The notes beneath the pieces are model-generated. The model did no database searches. It saw only the letters and a program-made list of their open reading frames with translations, and was not told the origin of the DNA. Source: Haematobia irritans (lineage: Eukaryota > Arthropoda > Insecta > Diptera > Muscidae). From it: a stretch of DNA of 64,000 bases. A program made the position numbers and the translations under genes. The stretch covers positions 225,596,085 to 225,660,084 of the forward strand of contig NC_134400.1 in NCBI RefSeq assembly GCF_050003625.1, read 5' to 3'. Every line of letters starts with the position of its first letter. Position 1 is the first letter of the stretch. Below are positions 11,101 to 22,868 of this stretch, piece after piece.

Positions 11101-14100
11101 GGATATGCTGTTTTCAATGATATTCAAAACGAAGTACGCTACGACTTGACAGTGTTTAAGTCGTCCGTATATCGCATTGTAATACGGTACGTGAACTCTA
11201 ATGATTTCAATGTGACGGCCAGTATTTTGGTGCAATCGGAAAATCCCTTGGAAGTGGATCAAAAGTATGTTGGTAATATCGAAATGTTAAAAAGGAGACT
11301 AAGTAAAGGATTTTGCTTTTTCCCATTTCAGTGTTAAGGTATTGCTCCGTCCCACAACTTCGCCACAATTTGTCACCGTTGCAGGAGAGAAAGGTAAAAA
11401 ACCATCCGCTGTGGTCCTTGATCCTGGAAAATACACCTTCACAACCAAATGCAATAAGAACGTAATGTTGGACTACTTTGTTCTCCTTCCGGCTGCTTAT
11501 TACGAAGCTTCTATTTTGACTCGTAAGATTTTGAACCCCTGCGAACTTGGCAACATGGAATTGTGCAGACACTATAAATATGCATCGGTAGAGGAGTAAG
11601 TAGTAGATATTGTATACAGGAACACGATTCCATAACAGTTGTGTATTGTTTCAGTTTCCATCCATCAGTACAACCCTACGTTCTCAATCCTAAAGGAAAA
11701 CCCACTAATCCCCTTGACTTCTATAACGATCCAGATCACTTGACTATTATAAATCATGTTGGTGATATACCAATGATAACATCAGCACAGCCAAACTTGT
11801 ATTACAATCTGGACATACCTCATAGTGGAAAGTACATTTTCGTAATTGACTATGTCAGCGAACGAAGTTATGCCGAGCCCGGTTTCATCAAGTTACGCAT
11901 AGGTGATGACGAAGAGAATTATGGTTCTACCACAGTATATCCTTGCTTATACTCCATGGCCTGCCGAACACCCATAATTGACGATCAAATTCGGGAAAAA
12001 GTTTTCAATATCAGTAAGGACGAAGATAAGCCGGTTGTAGTCTATGCTGATTTTGAGGAGGACGAGAAGGTCGCCATCATATCGGTTACTGCTATACCCG
12101 TGGATCAGTGGTCTACCGATTACATTACTCCCAGTCCTGTTTGTGTGATGAACAAGCACCAATGTGCAGCTCCCAAATTCAGGTCAGTTCCTGATTCAAA
12201 GAAAATTGAATTCGAAAGCGATCATGAAGATCGTATTTCATGGATGAAACCTCCTTATGCAGTTTTGGATGAAAAGGTTAAGCTAGTCTATCTAGATAAT
12301 AAAGAAGAGTCCACCATTGTGATCGAGTCAAAGGTTTCTGAACCCGGACGTTACGTAGTGTTGGTTAAGTACTATCAACCAGATCATCCCAAATACAAGG
12401 TCCTATATACAATGACTGCTGGCAAAAACCAATACGATGGGAAATTCGAAATCAATCATTGCCCCTCTAGCTCTGGATGCCGCGGTGTTATTAGACCAAA
12501 TGGGGACGAGTGGTTTGATATTGAAGATGAATTCAAATTCACTATTACGAATAACAGACCCCAGGGTGTATGGCTTGACTACTTGATTGTTGTTCCGGTG
12601 GATCAATACAATGATGATCTATTGGAGGAGGAAACTTTCGATCAAACAAAGGAGTTCATTAAAGAATGTGGCCAGGATCATTTCTATATAACACATAATG
12701 CTTCCGATTTCTGCAAGAAGGCAGTATTTTCTTTGACAGCTGATTACAACAGTGGTGCCCTTCCTTGTAATTGCAATTATGCAGGATCTACAAGTTTCGA
12801 ATGCCATCCTTTCGGTGGTCAATGCGAATGCAAACCGAATATAATTGAACGCCAGTGCGGAGCATGCAAAACTGGCTATTATGGTTTTCCAGATTGTAAG
12901 CCATGCGATTGTCCAAGCACAGCTATGTGTGAACCCAATACGGGAGAATGCGTCTGTCCACCAAATGTTATGGGAGAGTTGTGTGATAAGTGCGCCCCCA
13001 ATACATATGGCTTCCATCAGATCATAGGTTGTGAGCCTTGTGAATGCAATTATATGGGTATTGCAAATGGCAAAACTCAATGTGACGCTTTCAATGGTAG
13101 TTGTGAATGTCGCGCCAACATCGAGGGCAGAGCTTGTGATGAATGCAAGAATGGCTTCTTTGATTTTCCACAATGCGAAAAATGTAGCTGTAGCATTGCC
13201 GGTACCGAGTTGGAGGTTTGTGATAAAGTTGATGGTACTTGTTTCTGTAAGAAGAATGCTGTGGGTCGTGACTGTGACCAGTGCGTGGAAGGCACCTATA
13301 ATCTGCGCGAATCGAACCCAGAGGGCTGCACAAGTTGTTTCTGCTTTGGCAAAACATCTCGCTGTGACAGTGCTTACCTGAAGGTCTACAATGTGAGCCT
13401 ACTAAAGAAGGTGTCCCTTAATACGGCTGAGTTCCAGCCCCAAGTGATACATTTTTCAATTTGGGAAATTTCTCCCGAAGACTTACTTGTCAACGAAACT
13501 ATGCTTCAAGCCGATTTCTCTTTGAATGAAATCGAAAGTGATGCTACTGTATACTTCGGAGTTTTGGACTACTTGATGAACCAGAATAGCCACATATCGG
13601 CTTATGGTGGGGAGCTGGGGTATTCTTTGTACTACTCTACTGGCTTATCTGGTAAGCCCATGACTGCACCAGATGTGATACTTTTCGGCAAAGAGCATGT
13701 GTTGGTTCACCAAAGTTACGAGCAACCTTCGAGCAACCATGTTTTTAAAAATCGTGTAGAAATGGTAGAATCTAATTTTATGACCCAGGACGGGAAACCT
13801 GTTAGCCGTGCTGACTTCATGATGACATTGAGAAATCTCGATATGATTTATATTCGAGCTAACTATTGGGAACAAACATTGCTATCTCAGTTGTCCGATG
13901 TATATCTCACATTGGCCGATGAGGCTGAGGAGGATGACGACGGTCGAATGGATGGTTATTCGTTCTTAGCAGTCGAAAAATGTCAGTGTCCTCCTGGTTA
14001 TACTGGTTTGTCGTGTGAGGATTGCGCTCCAGGCTACTACAGGGACACATCGGGTCCCTATGGAGGTTACTGTATTCCTTGTGAGTGCAATGGACACGCA

Positions 14101-17100
14101 GATACATGTGATTGCGCCACAGGTATTTGCCAAAACTGCCAGCACTCTACCACCGGTGATCATTGTGAAATGTGTATCGAGGGTTATTATGGAAATGCCA
14201 CCTATGGTTCTCCACATGATTGTATGATTTGCGCTTGCCCCCTTCCCATACCCAGTAACAACTTTGCAACTGGATGCGAGATTTCTGAGTCTGGTGACAA
14301 GATTCATTGTGAATGTAAGCCAGGCTATACTGGAGCTAAGTGTGAATATTGTTCTAATGGATACTATGGTAACCCTCAAATCACTGGGGACTACTGCAAA
14401 CCATGCGACTGCTCAGGAAACATTAATCTTTCTGAACCCGGATCTTGCGACACTATAACCGGTGAGTGTCTAAGATGTTTGAATAATACTTCTGGTGCAG
14501 CATGCAATCTTTGTGCACCCGGATTCTATGGAGATGCTATTAAACTGAAGAACTGTCAGAGCTGCGATTGTGAAGAACTTGGAACTTTGGAATGCGATCC
14601 ATTTGAAGGTAGCTGCAAGTGTCACGATAATGTGATTGGTGAACGTTGCGACAAATGTAAGCCAGATCACTATGGCTACGATTCCGGCGTGGGCTGCCGT
14701 TCGTGTGACTGTGGCATAGCTTCAAACACCACACAATGTGATGAGCATACTGGCAAATGTGCTTGCAAAACTGGAGTGACCGGACGACAGTGTGACAGAT
14801 GCGCAACAGATCACTGGAATTACTCTAAGAATGGCTGCACTCCGTGCAACTGCAACCAAGGTTATTCTAGAGGATTTGGATGTAACCCCTTCACCGGCCA
14901 ATGCGAATGTTTGCCTGGAGTTATTGGTGATCGTTGTGATAACTGTCCACACAGATGGGTTTTGAAGAAGGATGAAGGCTGCTTTGAGTGTGATAACTGT
15001 CATCATGCATTATTGGATGTCACAGACCGTTTGCGCTATCAGATAGATCCATTGGTAAACGAGTTCCAATCTGTTGCACTAGCCTTCTTCACAAGTCAGA
15101 AGTTGAGCTATTTTGAAAATTTGACAGATTCCATTACTCCTGAAATACAGAATTTGGATCCCAACAGTGTTAATTTGGAACCTTCTAGGCTAGCAGTTGC
15201 AGACATTGAAAATCAAGCTAAAATGTATGCAAAACAGGTAAACATGACTCTGGACAATGCCGAAGATAGCCGAGATAAAGCTAGTGGTCTTTTGAAAAAT
15301 ATTACCGGTCTAAGTGACCTTGTAACGATGAGTGTAAATGAGGCCTCCGATGCTATTGGTGCCGTAGATGCGCTGTCCCGTAATCTTGAGACCGCAGCCA
15401 GTACTAAAATCGACTCTGCCTTGCGTGATGCGCAAGATTTATTGAAGGAGATAAATGAAACTTCCATTGATTTGGAACGCAATGACATGATTTTGAAGAA
15501 GGCTACGGAATTGCTTAGCGAAGTTAGTGTAGTAATTCTTCCCATCAAGGCTCAAAATAGATCGTTGGAAGCTTTAAAAAATGACATTGGGGAATTTAGT
15601 GATAAACTAGAAGATCTTTATAATTGGAGTCAGGATGCCTCTGAAAAGGCCGCTGAAGTAGAGCGTTTAAACAATATCAATAAACAGCAATTTGAGAATT
15701 CCAAATTTGATACAGTGAGTGATCAGCAGAAAGAGGCAGAGAAAAATATCAAAGATGCTGCCGATTTGAGGATCAACGGAATGTTTAGTTTGACAAACAT
15801 CGATGAAAAGATAGATGATCTGGGAGATGTGCTCAATAACTTGAAAGATTTGAACAAACAAATCGATGATGCTTTGCCCAATTTGGAAACACAACACTTG
15901 GAAGCAAGAAATTTAACAGTTGATGCCGAATTCAGAGCACTAGAATTGTCGAGGAGAGCTCAAGACCTATCAGAACAATATGCCGAATTAACAGCTTCTT
16001 CGGAACCAGCAATAAAGGCTGCTACTGCTTATAGTGGCATTATCGACGCTGTCATGTCTGCTCAACAATTCACAAAAGAAGCTAAATATGCAGCTGGCAA
16101 CGCTACCGAAATGACAGAAGGTATAGAGGGCCGTGCCGGTCTTGCTGATAAAGATTCTGCAGAGCTATTGCAGGGAGCTAGGGGATCACTGCATAAAGTT
16201 CAAAGTGAGTTGGAACCACGTTTGAATGCGTCTGCTGCTAAGGTGGAAGCCATTTCGAAGTTAAATGAAAACACAGAGAAGCGATTAGCTGATATTAATA
16301 CATCTATGAAAGCCCTACCAGCTGACTCTCAAAGAGATATGTGGAAAAACTCCAATCAAAATGCCACTGACGCCCTTGAAATCATGAAAGAAGTTCTGAC
16401 AATTTTACAGCCAGTGGTGAAGCAAACACCCAAGGAATTGGAAAAGGCTCGCAATATTTCCAAAGATATCGATTCGACTAACAAGGATATCAGTCATGTT
16501 CAAAATCAATTGCAAAGTGTTGAGGAGTCCATTCCTTCTTTGCTTGATCTTGCCGATGATGTTGAAAAACAACAGTCTGACGTCGAAAACTTGTCTCAAG
16601 CTGTAGGTGATGACATTGAAAATTTGAAACGTCAAATAGAAGCTGCTCGTCAAAAGGCAAACGAAATCAAGGTAGGCGTTAAGTTCGGTCCCAGCACAGT
16701 ATTAGAGTTGAAGGCTCCCGAAACTCTTCCCTTGTTGGCTACGCAAACCAAAGTATCCACTTACTTCAAAACAAATAACTCCGACGGATTCCTACTTTTC
16801 TTGGGCAATGATAACAAAACCGCATCCGCGACACCCTCCGTCTCCAAAAACAATGATTTTATGGCTCTGGAAATTGTTAACGGCTATCCAATACTAACAA
16901 TTGATTTGGGCAATGGTCCCGAGCGCATCACTAGCTCCAAACATGTCGCCGATGATGAGTGGTACCAAGTCATTGTCGACCGTACGGGCCCCAATGTTAA
17001 ATTGATAATACGCGAAGAACTTGACAACAAGACAGTAGTGAACCATGTTGAAGAGGAAGTTCTATTGGGGGCCAACAATGTCTTCAACGTTGATCGCAAT

Positions 17101-19950
17101 AGTCGCCTGTTTGTTGGAGGTTTGCCACCTCCAGCCGATTTCACCCCACCTGAAGATTTGCGCACCAGCTCTTTTGTAGGTGACATTGAAGATTTACGTA
17201 TAGGAGATGAGCACGTTGGCTTGTGGAACTTTGTTAACGGAGAATCAAATAATCAGGGCGTATTTCCACGTAACAAATTGATAACCGATGAAGTTCCACC
17301 GACTGGTTATCGTTTCAATGGAAATGGTTATGTAGCCTTGAAGGCAACACCGTTCAATTTCAAACAGCGATCAAGCATAAAATTCAGCTTTAAGGCATCC
17401 AAAGATACGAAGGATGGCTTACTCTTCTTCTATGGACGGAACAATCAGTTCATGTCAGTAGAAATGGTGGATGGTGCTATATTCTTCCAATATAAATTGG
17501 GTGACCACATCGTATCCACAGGCAGTAGAGACAAATACAACGACAACGAGGTGCATTACGTTGTGGCAGAGAGAGATGGTCGCCGTGGTCTCCTTAAGGT
17601 GGATGATCATCTGCTTGTACAAGAGGAAGTTCCTGCCCATGTGGATGATACATTGCCAGCTTTGAAGCGCATGTTCTTCGGTGGTTTCCCAGGCAAACGG
17701 AATAACACTGTAATTGTTGAACAAAACTTTGATGGCTGCATTGACGACGTCACAATTTCTGGTATTAAGGTTGATTTGGGTCAACATGTCAATGCGGTTG
17801 GTGTTAAGCCTGGTTGTCCAAAGAAATTCTCAACCGTATTAGCCTATCCACCCTATGAGCATGGTTATCTGAAGGCCAATAACATCAGTACAGATAACAA
17901 TTTGAACATTAATATGAAATTTAAGACGCGCCAAAAGGATGGCATACTATTTTACGGTACAAATCATGATCAAAGTTCAACCATTAGCTTGACGTTGAAT
18001 GATGGCTTCTTGGTTTTGCGTAGCATGGGAAGTGAATTGAAGTCGGATACGCAGCGATTAAATGATGGGGAAGAACATGTTGTGACCATTTTGCATGATG
18101 ACAACCAATTGCGGTTAACGATCGACGATAGAGAGGATAAACGGTAAATTTTAATACCCGATGCCTAGCAGGACAATATAATGCAACTTATTTATTTTCA
18201 GATCAAGTTTCCGGCCGGATGCCTTATTCATATCGGGCGGTTCTATATTCTTTGGAGGTATACCCGAGGACTTTGTACCAGTACGAAATGCCCTACCAAA
18301 TGAGGCTTATTTCGTTGGATGCATAAGCGATGTAACTGCCAATGGACAGATTATCAATTTTGCCGATAGTGTGGAGAAGAAGAATGGCAACATAAATAGT
18401 TGCCCAGGAGATATTTTAGGTAAGAAACTGACATCTGTGTTCGTAAATGGTTTTTAATTAGCATTTTTTCAAATTCAGCCTATGACCCTTCGTCAGTGCC
18501 AATATTCTATCCCAATGATCAGAATCAAGTGATTAAACGACCCGATGCTACTGTGATACATGCCGACCGTCCTACCCAGGCACCAACAGTGATAACAACA
18601 TTACCGCCAACGAAGCCCCCAACAGTGGCACCAACAACAGCCATCGCCAGAACGACCACAACGACAACAACTACGACCACTACCACTACCACCACCACGA
18701 GGAGACCTTTTATTGAACCCGATATTATTGATGAAGAAGAGAATGAGATCGATACTCCCATAACACGTAGACCAGAAAAAGATCGACCTTTTAATAAACC
18801 CGAAGACTCCCGATGCACATTACCCACAAACCCCAATTTCGATGTGGACTTTTCTGAGGCTGGTTATCGCTTTTTCGCATTACGAGAACAACGTTTGGAA
18901 ATTCCCAGTTTGTCTATGAGATTGCGTAAACACTATGATATCAGCTTAAACTTCCGTACCCCAGAGCTTAATGGTGTTTTGTTCTACGCATCTGATAAGC
19001 ATCACAGCGATTTTGTTGCTGCGTACTTGATGGATGGCAGAGTATTCCATACAGTTCGTCTAGGTACCGAGGAGATCATTGTCAATAGCACTAAAGAATT
19101 CAACGATGGGGAATGGCATACACTGCAATTCGTTAGAACACAGCGCAGGATTAGTTTGTTCATTGATGATGAGGAACAGTTGCCCGCTTACGATTTAGAA
19201 GACAAAACCGTACATGCGATGAATATAGCGTTCCCGCTTTATGTGGGTGGTGTACCTAAACACATTGAGGAAATGGTTCACAAGAATATTGACTACAAAG
19301 ATATTGCGAAGTTCTTTAATGGATGTCTGAAAGATTTGAAATTCAATGGCATGCCATTGGAGCAAGAACCTCAAACATTCTTTGTGGTCCCATGTTCACA
19401 ACAAGTAGAAGATGGTCTATTCTTCAATAAACCCACCGGTTTCGTTAAGCTTTTCGAACGTTTCACTGTGGGTACAGATTTCAGTTTGAGTTTCGATTTC
19501 CGACCTCGGGAACCAGACGGCCTTCTATTTTCAGTTCATGGTAAGAGTTCTTACTTGGTCTTAGAATTGGTGGATAATCAGTTATGGTTCACCGTCAAAT
19601 CCGATACAAAGAACATTGTAACCACCAACTACACTCTTCCCGATAATGGAAGCTTCTGCGACGGTAAATGGCGTTATGTACAGGCGGTGAAATCGAAATT
19701 CGTCATCACAATTTCCGTCGATTGGATATCGGCAACCCCGGGTGTGGGTCAAGAGGGATCCACCATTACCAAAACCAATCGTCCCATGTTTATGGGAGGT
19801 CATCAAGCCTTCAATAAGGCTCCCGGTTTGAAGACACGTAAGACATATAAGGGTTGCATACGCAATGTCCATGTTAATAAGCGACCGGTTAGAATCACAC
19901 AGAACCTCATTAATGGTGAGATCTGGATGGGTGTATGCCCCTTGAATTAA
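7492..19950 (+). CDS. LanA: Laminin subunit alpha (LanA, laminin alpha-3/5 type), 5' end missing
   Basis: Spliced gene of ten visible exons: 7492-8116, 8958-9167, 9234-9506, 9578-9715, 10068-10340, 10412-11264, 11332-11595, 11655-18143, 18202-18419, 18479-19950. All introns are GT-AG and the frame stays open throughout, giving 3604 residues plus TAA. Domain order seen: C-terminal part of LN, tandem Cys-rich LE modules, a long non-LE domain IV region, LE, L4 within a split LE, LE, coiled coil, LG1-LG3, Thr-rich linker, LG4-LG5. This order, with the Thr-rich linker between LG3 and LG4, is that of Drosophila LanA rather than wing blister. Family knowledge: secreted alpha chain that pairs with beta and gamma chains; LN drives network assembly and LG modules bind cell-surface receptors. 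The first visible exon enters LN at residues MGNSPRPGLW, so the signal peptide and first ~100 residues are absent. Identification is secure; exon ends are by eye. Confidence 0.96.
8117..8957 (+). other. LanA intron, 841 bp
   Basis: Bounded by GTAAGA and a CCACAG acceptor. AT-rich; no element with clear ends was recognised inside it. It is the longest intron of the visible gene; the others are about 60 to 350 bp. Confidence 0.85.
8958..9167 (+). CDS. LanA: LanA exon: LE module
   Basis: A 210-bp phase 1-1 exon. It encodes CNCHGHTNEC, RCLNCQHNTEGINC and KCKAKYYRP, a full LE repeat with the 8-Cys pattern, ending at ETDVCH before a GTATGT donor. Confidence 0.92.
9234..9506 (+). CDS. LanA: LanA exon: two LE modules
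   Basis: A 273-bp phase 1-1 exon encoding CQCDYFFSTGHC and CECNLNGTDGYHC type LE repeats, ending FPECK. The donor GTTGAT is weak: it has GT but lacks the usual A/G at +3 and G at +5. Joining to the next exon gives Ala and keeps LE spacing, so the donor choice is supported by protein continuity. Confidence 0.9.
9578..9715 (+). CDS. LanA: LanA exon: single LE module
   Basis: A 138-bp phase 1-1 exon, exactly one LE repeat of 46 codons (CECNKIGSISNDC, CKCLSSFGGERC, CKHGYFNYPKC). The acceptor is TTGCAG and the donor GTAAGT. This exon is too short to stand out as an ORF and was found from splice signals and LE spacing. Confidence 0.92.
10068..10340 (+). CDS. LanA: LanA exon: two LE modules
   Basis: A 273-bp phase 1-1 exon. 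It encodes CDCDVQGTEEEVC, CLPGYYNYPDC, CNCSATGSTAITC and CSAGYFNYPEC. The acceptor is GAATAG, with little pyrimidine just before it; the donor is GTGAGT. Confidence 0.92.
10412..11264 (+). CDS. LanA: LanA exon: four LE modules and start of domain IV
   Basis: Phase 1 to phase 2. LE repeats start at CNCDVHGSVG, CNCDPAGLIDKF, CDCWSDGTIG and CNCDVGGSWK, then the protein leaves the Cys-rich pattern at QPLTTHFFPTLHQFQYEYEDG, the start of the alpha-3/5-specific domain IV region. The donor GTATGT at 11265 is required: the open frame continues into the intron for about 70 bp but loses homology there. Confidence 0.92.
11332..11595 (+). CDS. LanA: LanA exon: domain IV, part 2
   Basis: A 264-bp phase 2-2 exon after a TTTCAG acceptor. 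It encodes VKVLLRPTTSPQFVTVAGEK through NPCELGNMELCRHYKYASVE, a stretch strongly characteristic of LanA. The donor is GTAAGT at 11596. Confidence 0.92.
11655..18143 (+). CDS. LanA: LanA large exon: domain IV end, LE, L4, LE, coiled coil, LG1-LG3 start
   Basis: A single 6489-bp exon of 2163 codons, phase 2-2, between a TTTCAG acceptor and a GTAAAT donor. Approximate layout: remainder of domain IV 11655-12760; four LE repeats 12763-13330; a split LE (SCFCFGKTSRCDS) interrupted by L4 at about 13380-13975; LE resumes at KCQCPPGYTG (13978) and runs to about 14990. A Cys pair (CDNC) then precedes HHALLDVTDRL, the usual site of inter-chain disulphides at the top of the coiled coil. Coiled coil (domains II and I) about 15000-16670, rich in Ala/Leu/Glu/Lys with NxS/T sites. 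LG1 about 16675-17235, LG2 about 17290-17815, LG3 from about 17820 into the next exon. No internal stop or frameshift was seen. Confidence 0.95.
18202..18419 (+). CDS. LanA: LanA exon: end of LG3
   Basis: A 218-bp exon, phase 2 to 1, after TTTCAG. It encodes RSSFRPDALFISGGSIFFGG and VGCISDVTANGQIINFAD, the closing strand and Cys of an LG fold, ending NINSCPGDIL. The upstream 57-bp intron (18144-18201) is small. Confidence 0.93.
18479..19950 (+). CDS. LanA: LanA last exon: Thr-rich linker, LG4 and LG5
   Basis: Phase 1 start, ends at TAA 19948-19950 after VCPLN. The first part is a Pro/Thr linker (about 18580-18720) coded largely by ACN codons, including 14 or more consecutive Thr. LG4 spans about 18840-19395 (PNFDVDFSEAGYRFFALREQ, FNGCLKDLKFNGM) and LG5 about 19420-19947 (FSLSFDFRPREPDGLLFSVHG, YKGCIRNVHVNKRPV). 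LG4-5 is the usual receptor-binding tail, set off by the flexible linker. Confidence 0.95.
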
Positions 19951-20380
19951 AAGTGGTCAAAATAAAGGCCTAAAAGAAAGATGCTGAATCAATGCAGAAC
20001 GAATAACGGATTTACGAGAATTAGAACAACGAATCGAATTGACGCTGGAAACATCCCTTTAAAGGGTTAAAATCTCTATATATCTTGCTTTATTTCCCTG
20101 TAGATGTGTAGTTTTACTATCAGCGGTCGCTTAATTACCAGGCGTTTATCCACTGCCAACTACTTATCTTAGATATTTAAATTCACTTTATCATCTATCG
20201 ACCGTTTCACAGAAACTGATGGGTCAGATTGCCAAATGAGTTTAGCCCTGGCAGTATTATGAATACCAGATGGTCGGCTTAAATTTTCTGTGGAATCGAT
20301 ATTTGAGCCATATTCTCCATATGTGCCAATATATGTATTGCTCTTTTTATATCAATAAAATGCTTTATGGTAATTAATAG
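19951..20380 (+). other. Probable LanA 3' UTR
   Basis: AT-rich sequence following the stop. AATAAA hexamers are at 19961-19966 (too close to the stop to be the main signal) and 20354-20359, followed by T/GT-rich DNA. The second is the better candidate polyadenylation signal. The 3' end is inferred, not shown. Confidence 0.5.
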
Positions 20381-20592
20381 TTGTTTTGTAATATTTTTAC
20401 ATAGAAAAGATGTATGAAGACTGAATGATATGGTTTTATGTAGATTTTCTATCATAGGTTTTGGGTTAAACATTAATCCCAAATGGGTTGCTTAAATTCT
20501 CTGTAAATTTGTATACCCTCCACCATAGGATGGGGGTATATTAACTTTGTCATTCCGTTTGTAACACATCGAATTATTGCTCTAAGACACCA

Positions 20593-20776
20593 AATTTTGT
20601 CAAAATTTTATTACTGTAGAAAGATGTGTCAAAATTTTATTTCTATATACAATTTTGTCTAAATTTTATTTCTAAAGAAAATTTTGTCAAAATTTTATTT
20701 CTATAGGATATTTTATCACAATTTTATTTCAATAGAAAATTTTATCAAAATTTTAATTCTATAGAAAATTTTGTCA
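20593..20776 (+). repeat. Tandem ~29-bp A/T repeat inside R1
   Basis: About six imperfect units of the form TTTGTCAAAATTTTATTTC followed by TATAGAAAAT. Confidence 0.8.
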
Positions 20777-20814
20777 AACTGAATTATATACGTATTTAAT
20801 CGGCCTTTTTTGTA

Positions 20815-21746
20815 AAGGGTGATTCTTTTGAGGTTAGGATTTTCATGCATTAGTATTTGACAGATCACGTGGGATTTCAGACATGGTGTCAAAGAGAAAG
20901 ATGCTCAGTATGCTTTGACATTTCATCATGAATAGACTTACTAACGAGCAACGCTTGCAAATCATTGAATTTTATTACCAAAATCAGTGGCAGAAAATCC
21001 GCTTTTTTATCGACAAATTTTGTTCAGCGATGAGGCTCATTTCTGGTTGAATGGCTACGTAAATAAGCAAAATTGCCGCATTTGGAGTGAAGAGCAACCA
21101 GAAGCCGTTCAAGAACTGCCCATGCATCCCGAAAAATGCACTGTTTGGTGTGGTTTGTACGCTGGTGGAATCATTGGACCGTATTTTTTCAAAGATGCTG
21201 TTGGACGCAACGTTACGGTGAATGGCGATCGCTATCGTTCGATGCTAACAAACTTTTTGTTGCCAAAAATGGAAGAACTGAACTTGGTTGACATGTGGTT
21301 TCAACAAGATGGCGCTACATGCCACACAGCTCGCGATTCTATGGCCATTTTGAGGGAAAACTTCGGAGAACAATTCATCTCAAGAAATGGACCGGTAAGT
21401 TGGCCACCAAGATCATGCGATTTGACGCCTTTAGACTATTTTTTGTGGGGCTACGTCAAGTCTAAAGTCTACAGAAATAAGCCAGCAACTATTCCAGCTT
21501 TGGAAGACAACATTTCCGAAGAAATTCGGGCTATTCCGGCCGAAATGCTCGAAAAAGTTGCCCAAAATTGGACTTTCCGAATGGACCACCTAAGACGCAG
21601 CCGCGGTCAACATTTAAATGAAATTATCTTCAAAAAGTAAATGTCATGGACCAATCTAACGTTTCAAATAAAGAACCGATGAGATTTTGCAAATTTTATG
21701 CGTTTTTTTTTTAAAAAAGTTATCAAGCTCTTAACAAATCACCCTT
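20815..21746 (+). mobile_element. Mariner-like DD41D element, internally deleted
   Basis: The element is 932 bp with TA at 20813-20814 and 21747-21748 and inverted ends AAGGGTGATT/AATCACCCTT. It lies inside R1. An N-terminal transposase start (MNRLTNEQRLQIIEFYYQNQ, ATG 20928) runs straight into catalytic-domain sequence in another frame, so most of the DNA-binding region is deleted. Confidence 0.9.
20987..21640 (+). pseudogene. DD41D mariner-like transposase, catalytic domain
   Basis: The intact C-terminal frame encodes 217 residues. Visible motifs are FSDEAHFWLNG (first Asp), WFQQDGATCHTA (second Asp) and DLTPLDYFLWGY (third Asp). I count 41 residues between the second and third, the spacing of the DD41D (rosa-like) group. 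The frame opens with GTG at a deletion joint, not with a real start; the true start at 20928 is out of frame. The catalytic triad is preserved but the DNA-binding helix-turn-helix region is largely missing, so the protein cannot act alone. Confidence 0.9.
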
Positions 21747-22189
21747 TATAATATATACCCCGCATGGACTAACATACAATTTAGAGGACGTTAAGAAGTT
21801 TTAAGATACCTTGTCATCGGCATGTGTTACCGCAACCCAAGTAATTCGATTGTGGATGACAGTCTTTAGTAGAAGTTTCTTCACAATCAAAGGTGGAGGG
21901 TACATAACATTCGGCCTAGTCGAACTTATGGCCGTATATACTTGTTTTTATTAATTTTTTTCCGAGAATATAGAAAATGTAAAAATTTTCTAAACTTAAC
22001 CGTAGTCAGTGTTACCGTTAGGCGCATTTTGCAACCTTTCTGACGGCATGCGACTTTTTTTAAAATATGCAAAATGTACGACTTCAGTCGCACGCATGCG
22101 GCTCAAGTCTCACAAGAGGGAAGTGCTTCAATTTGAAGCAATTCTTATAAACGGGAATTCATCGCCGTGTGCCTTACGTGGGAGCCACC

Positions 22190-22226
22190 GTTGTGCAATG
22201 CCCCTCCTTGGTCGTGGATTCAAACA
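22190..22226 (+). repeat. SINE1 head fragment
   Basis: CACCGTTGTGCAATG followed by GGTCGTGGATTCAAA, the A-box and B-box portions of SINE1, cut by the element that begins at 22227. Confidence 0.6.
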
Positions 22227-22862
22227 CACTAAAAAAAAAAGTTTACTTGAATCCAAAGATTTTGACCTTTCTTTAAGGATTTTGGTATTGATTCCGAGCC
22301 AAAGATGCGGCTTCTTTAAAATAAAGTCATTTTTTAGAGACCTCCCTGGCTTTAAATCTAGGATAGAAAAAATTAAAATTGGATACAGATCTCTTTCATC
22401 GAATTTTTATTCTCTGTTTGCAATATATTAATAAAAGTATTCATGTACAAACAAATTCCAGTTTCAAAATCCAAATTATGCCAAGAACTTCAAAGTAAAA
22501 ACTGTTTTCTTAATGCTAAAAATAACTTTAAACCAAAGATGAAAATCCTTAAAATAAGTCTTAGCCTATATTTGAAGCATTTTTATCTTAAATTTAAAAA
22601 TTCAATATGTCAGTTGAGATAAAAACGATTTCTTTAAATTAAAAATGTTTTTCTTTATTTTAAGGAACATTTGCCTTACTTCAAAGATCTACAACTTCAA
22701 CAGAGGGACGCAAAATTTTATGATTTGTGTCCTAAATTAATTGAAAAAAAATTTTGAAGCAAGGATTATAAACTTTCTTTTAATTAAAATGTCATTATTT
22801 TAAAGAATTTTGTCCTTAGTATTGCGCAAATTTCGAGTCCTAAAATTTAAGTTGCATACTCT
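22227..22862 (-). mobile_element. CACTG-type element, inverted copy
   Basis: Starts CACTAAAAAAAAAAGTTTAC and is the reverse complement of the element at 42504-43165 (shared TTGATTCCGAGCCAAAGATG and AAAATCTTTGGATCC). An oppositely oriented copy follows at 22980-23478. Confidence 0.75.
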
Positions 22863-22868
22863 TCCATA

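Larger units (their letters stand above)
20512..21944 (+). repeat. Repeat R1, interrupted by a mariner-like element
   Basis: Starts TATACCCTCCACCATAGG and ends with TGGAGGGTACATA, then GGCCGTATATACTTG. Other copies or parts: 24464-25332, 27376-28110 (minus), 31091-31727, 33505-33843. It is non-coding, and this copy is split by the DD41D element at 20815-21746. Confidence 0.8.

Noticed and set aside
12619..13173. 184-residue minus-strand ORF within LanA, and other antisense ORFs there
   Set aside because: Shadows of the LanA reading frame; the plus-strand frame has clear LE and domain IV homology.
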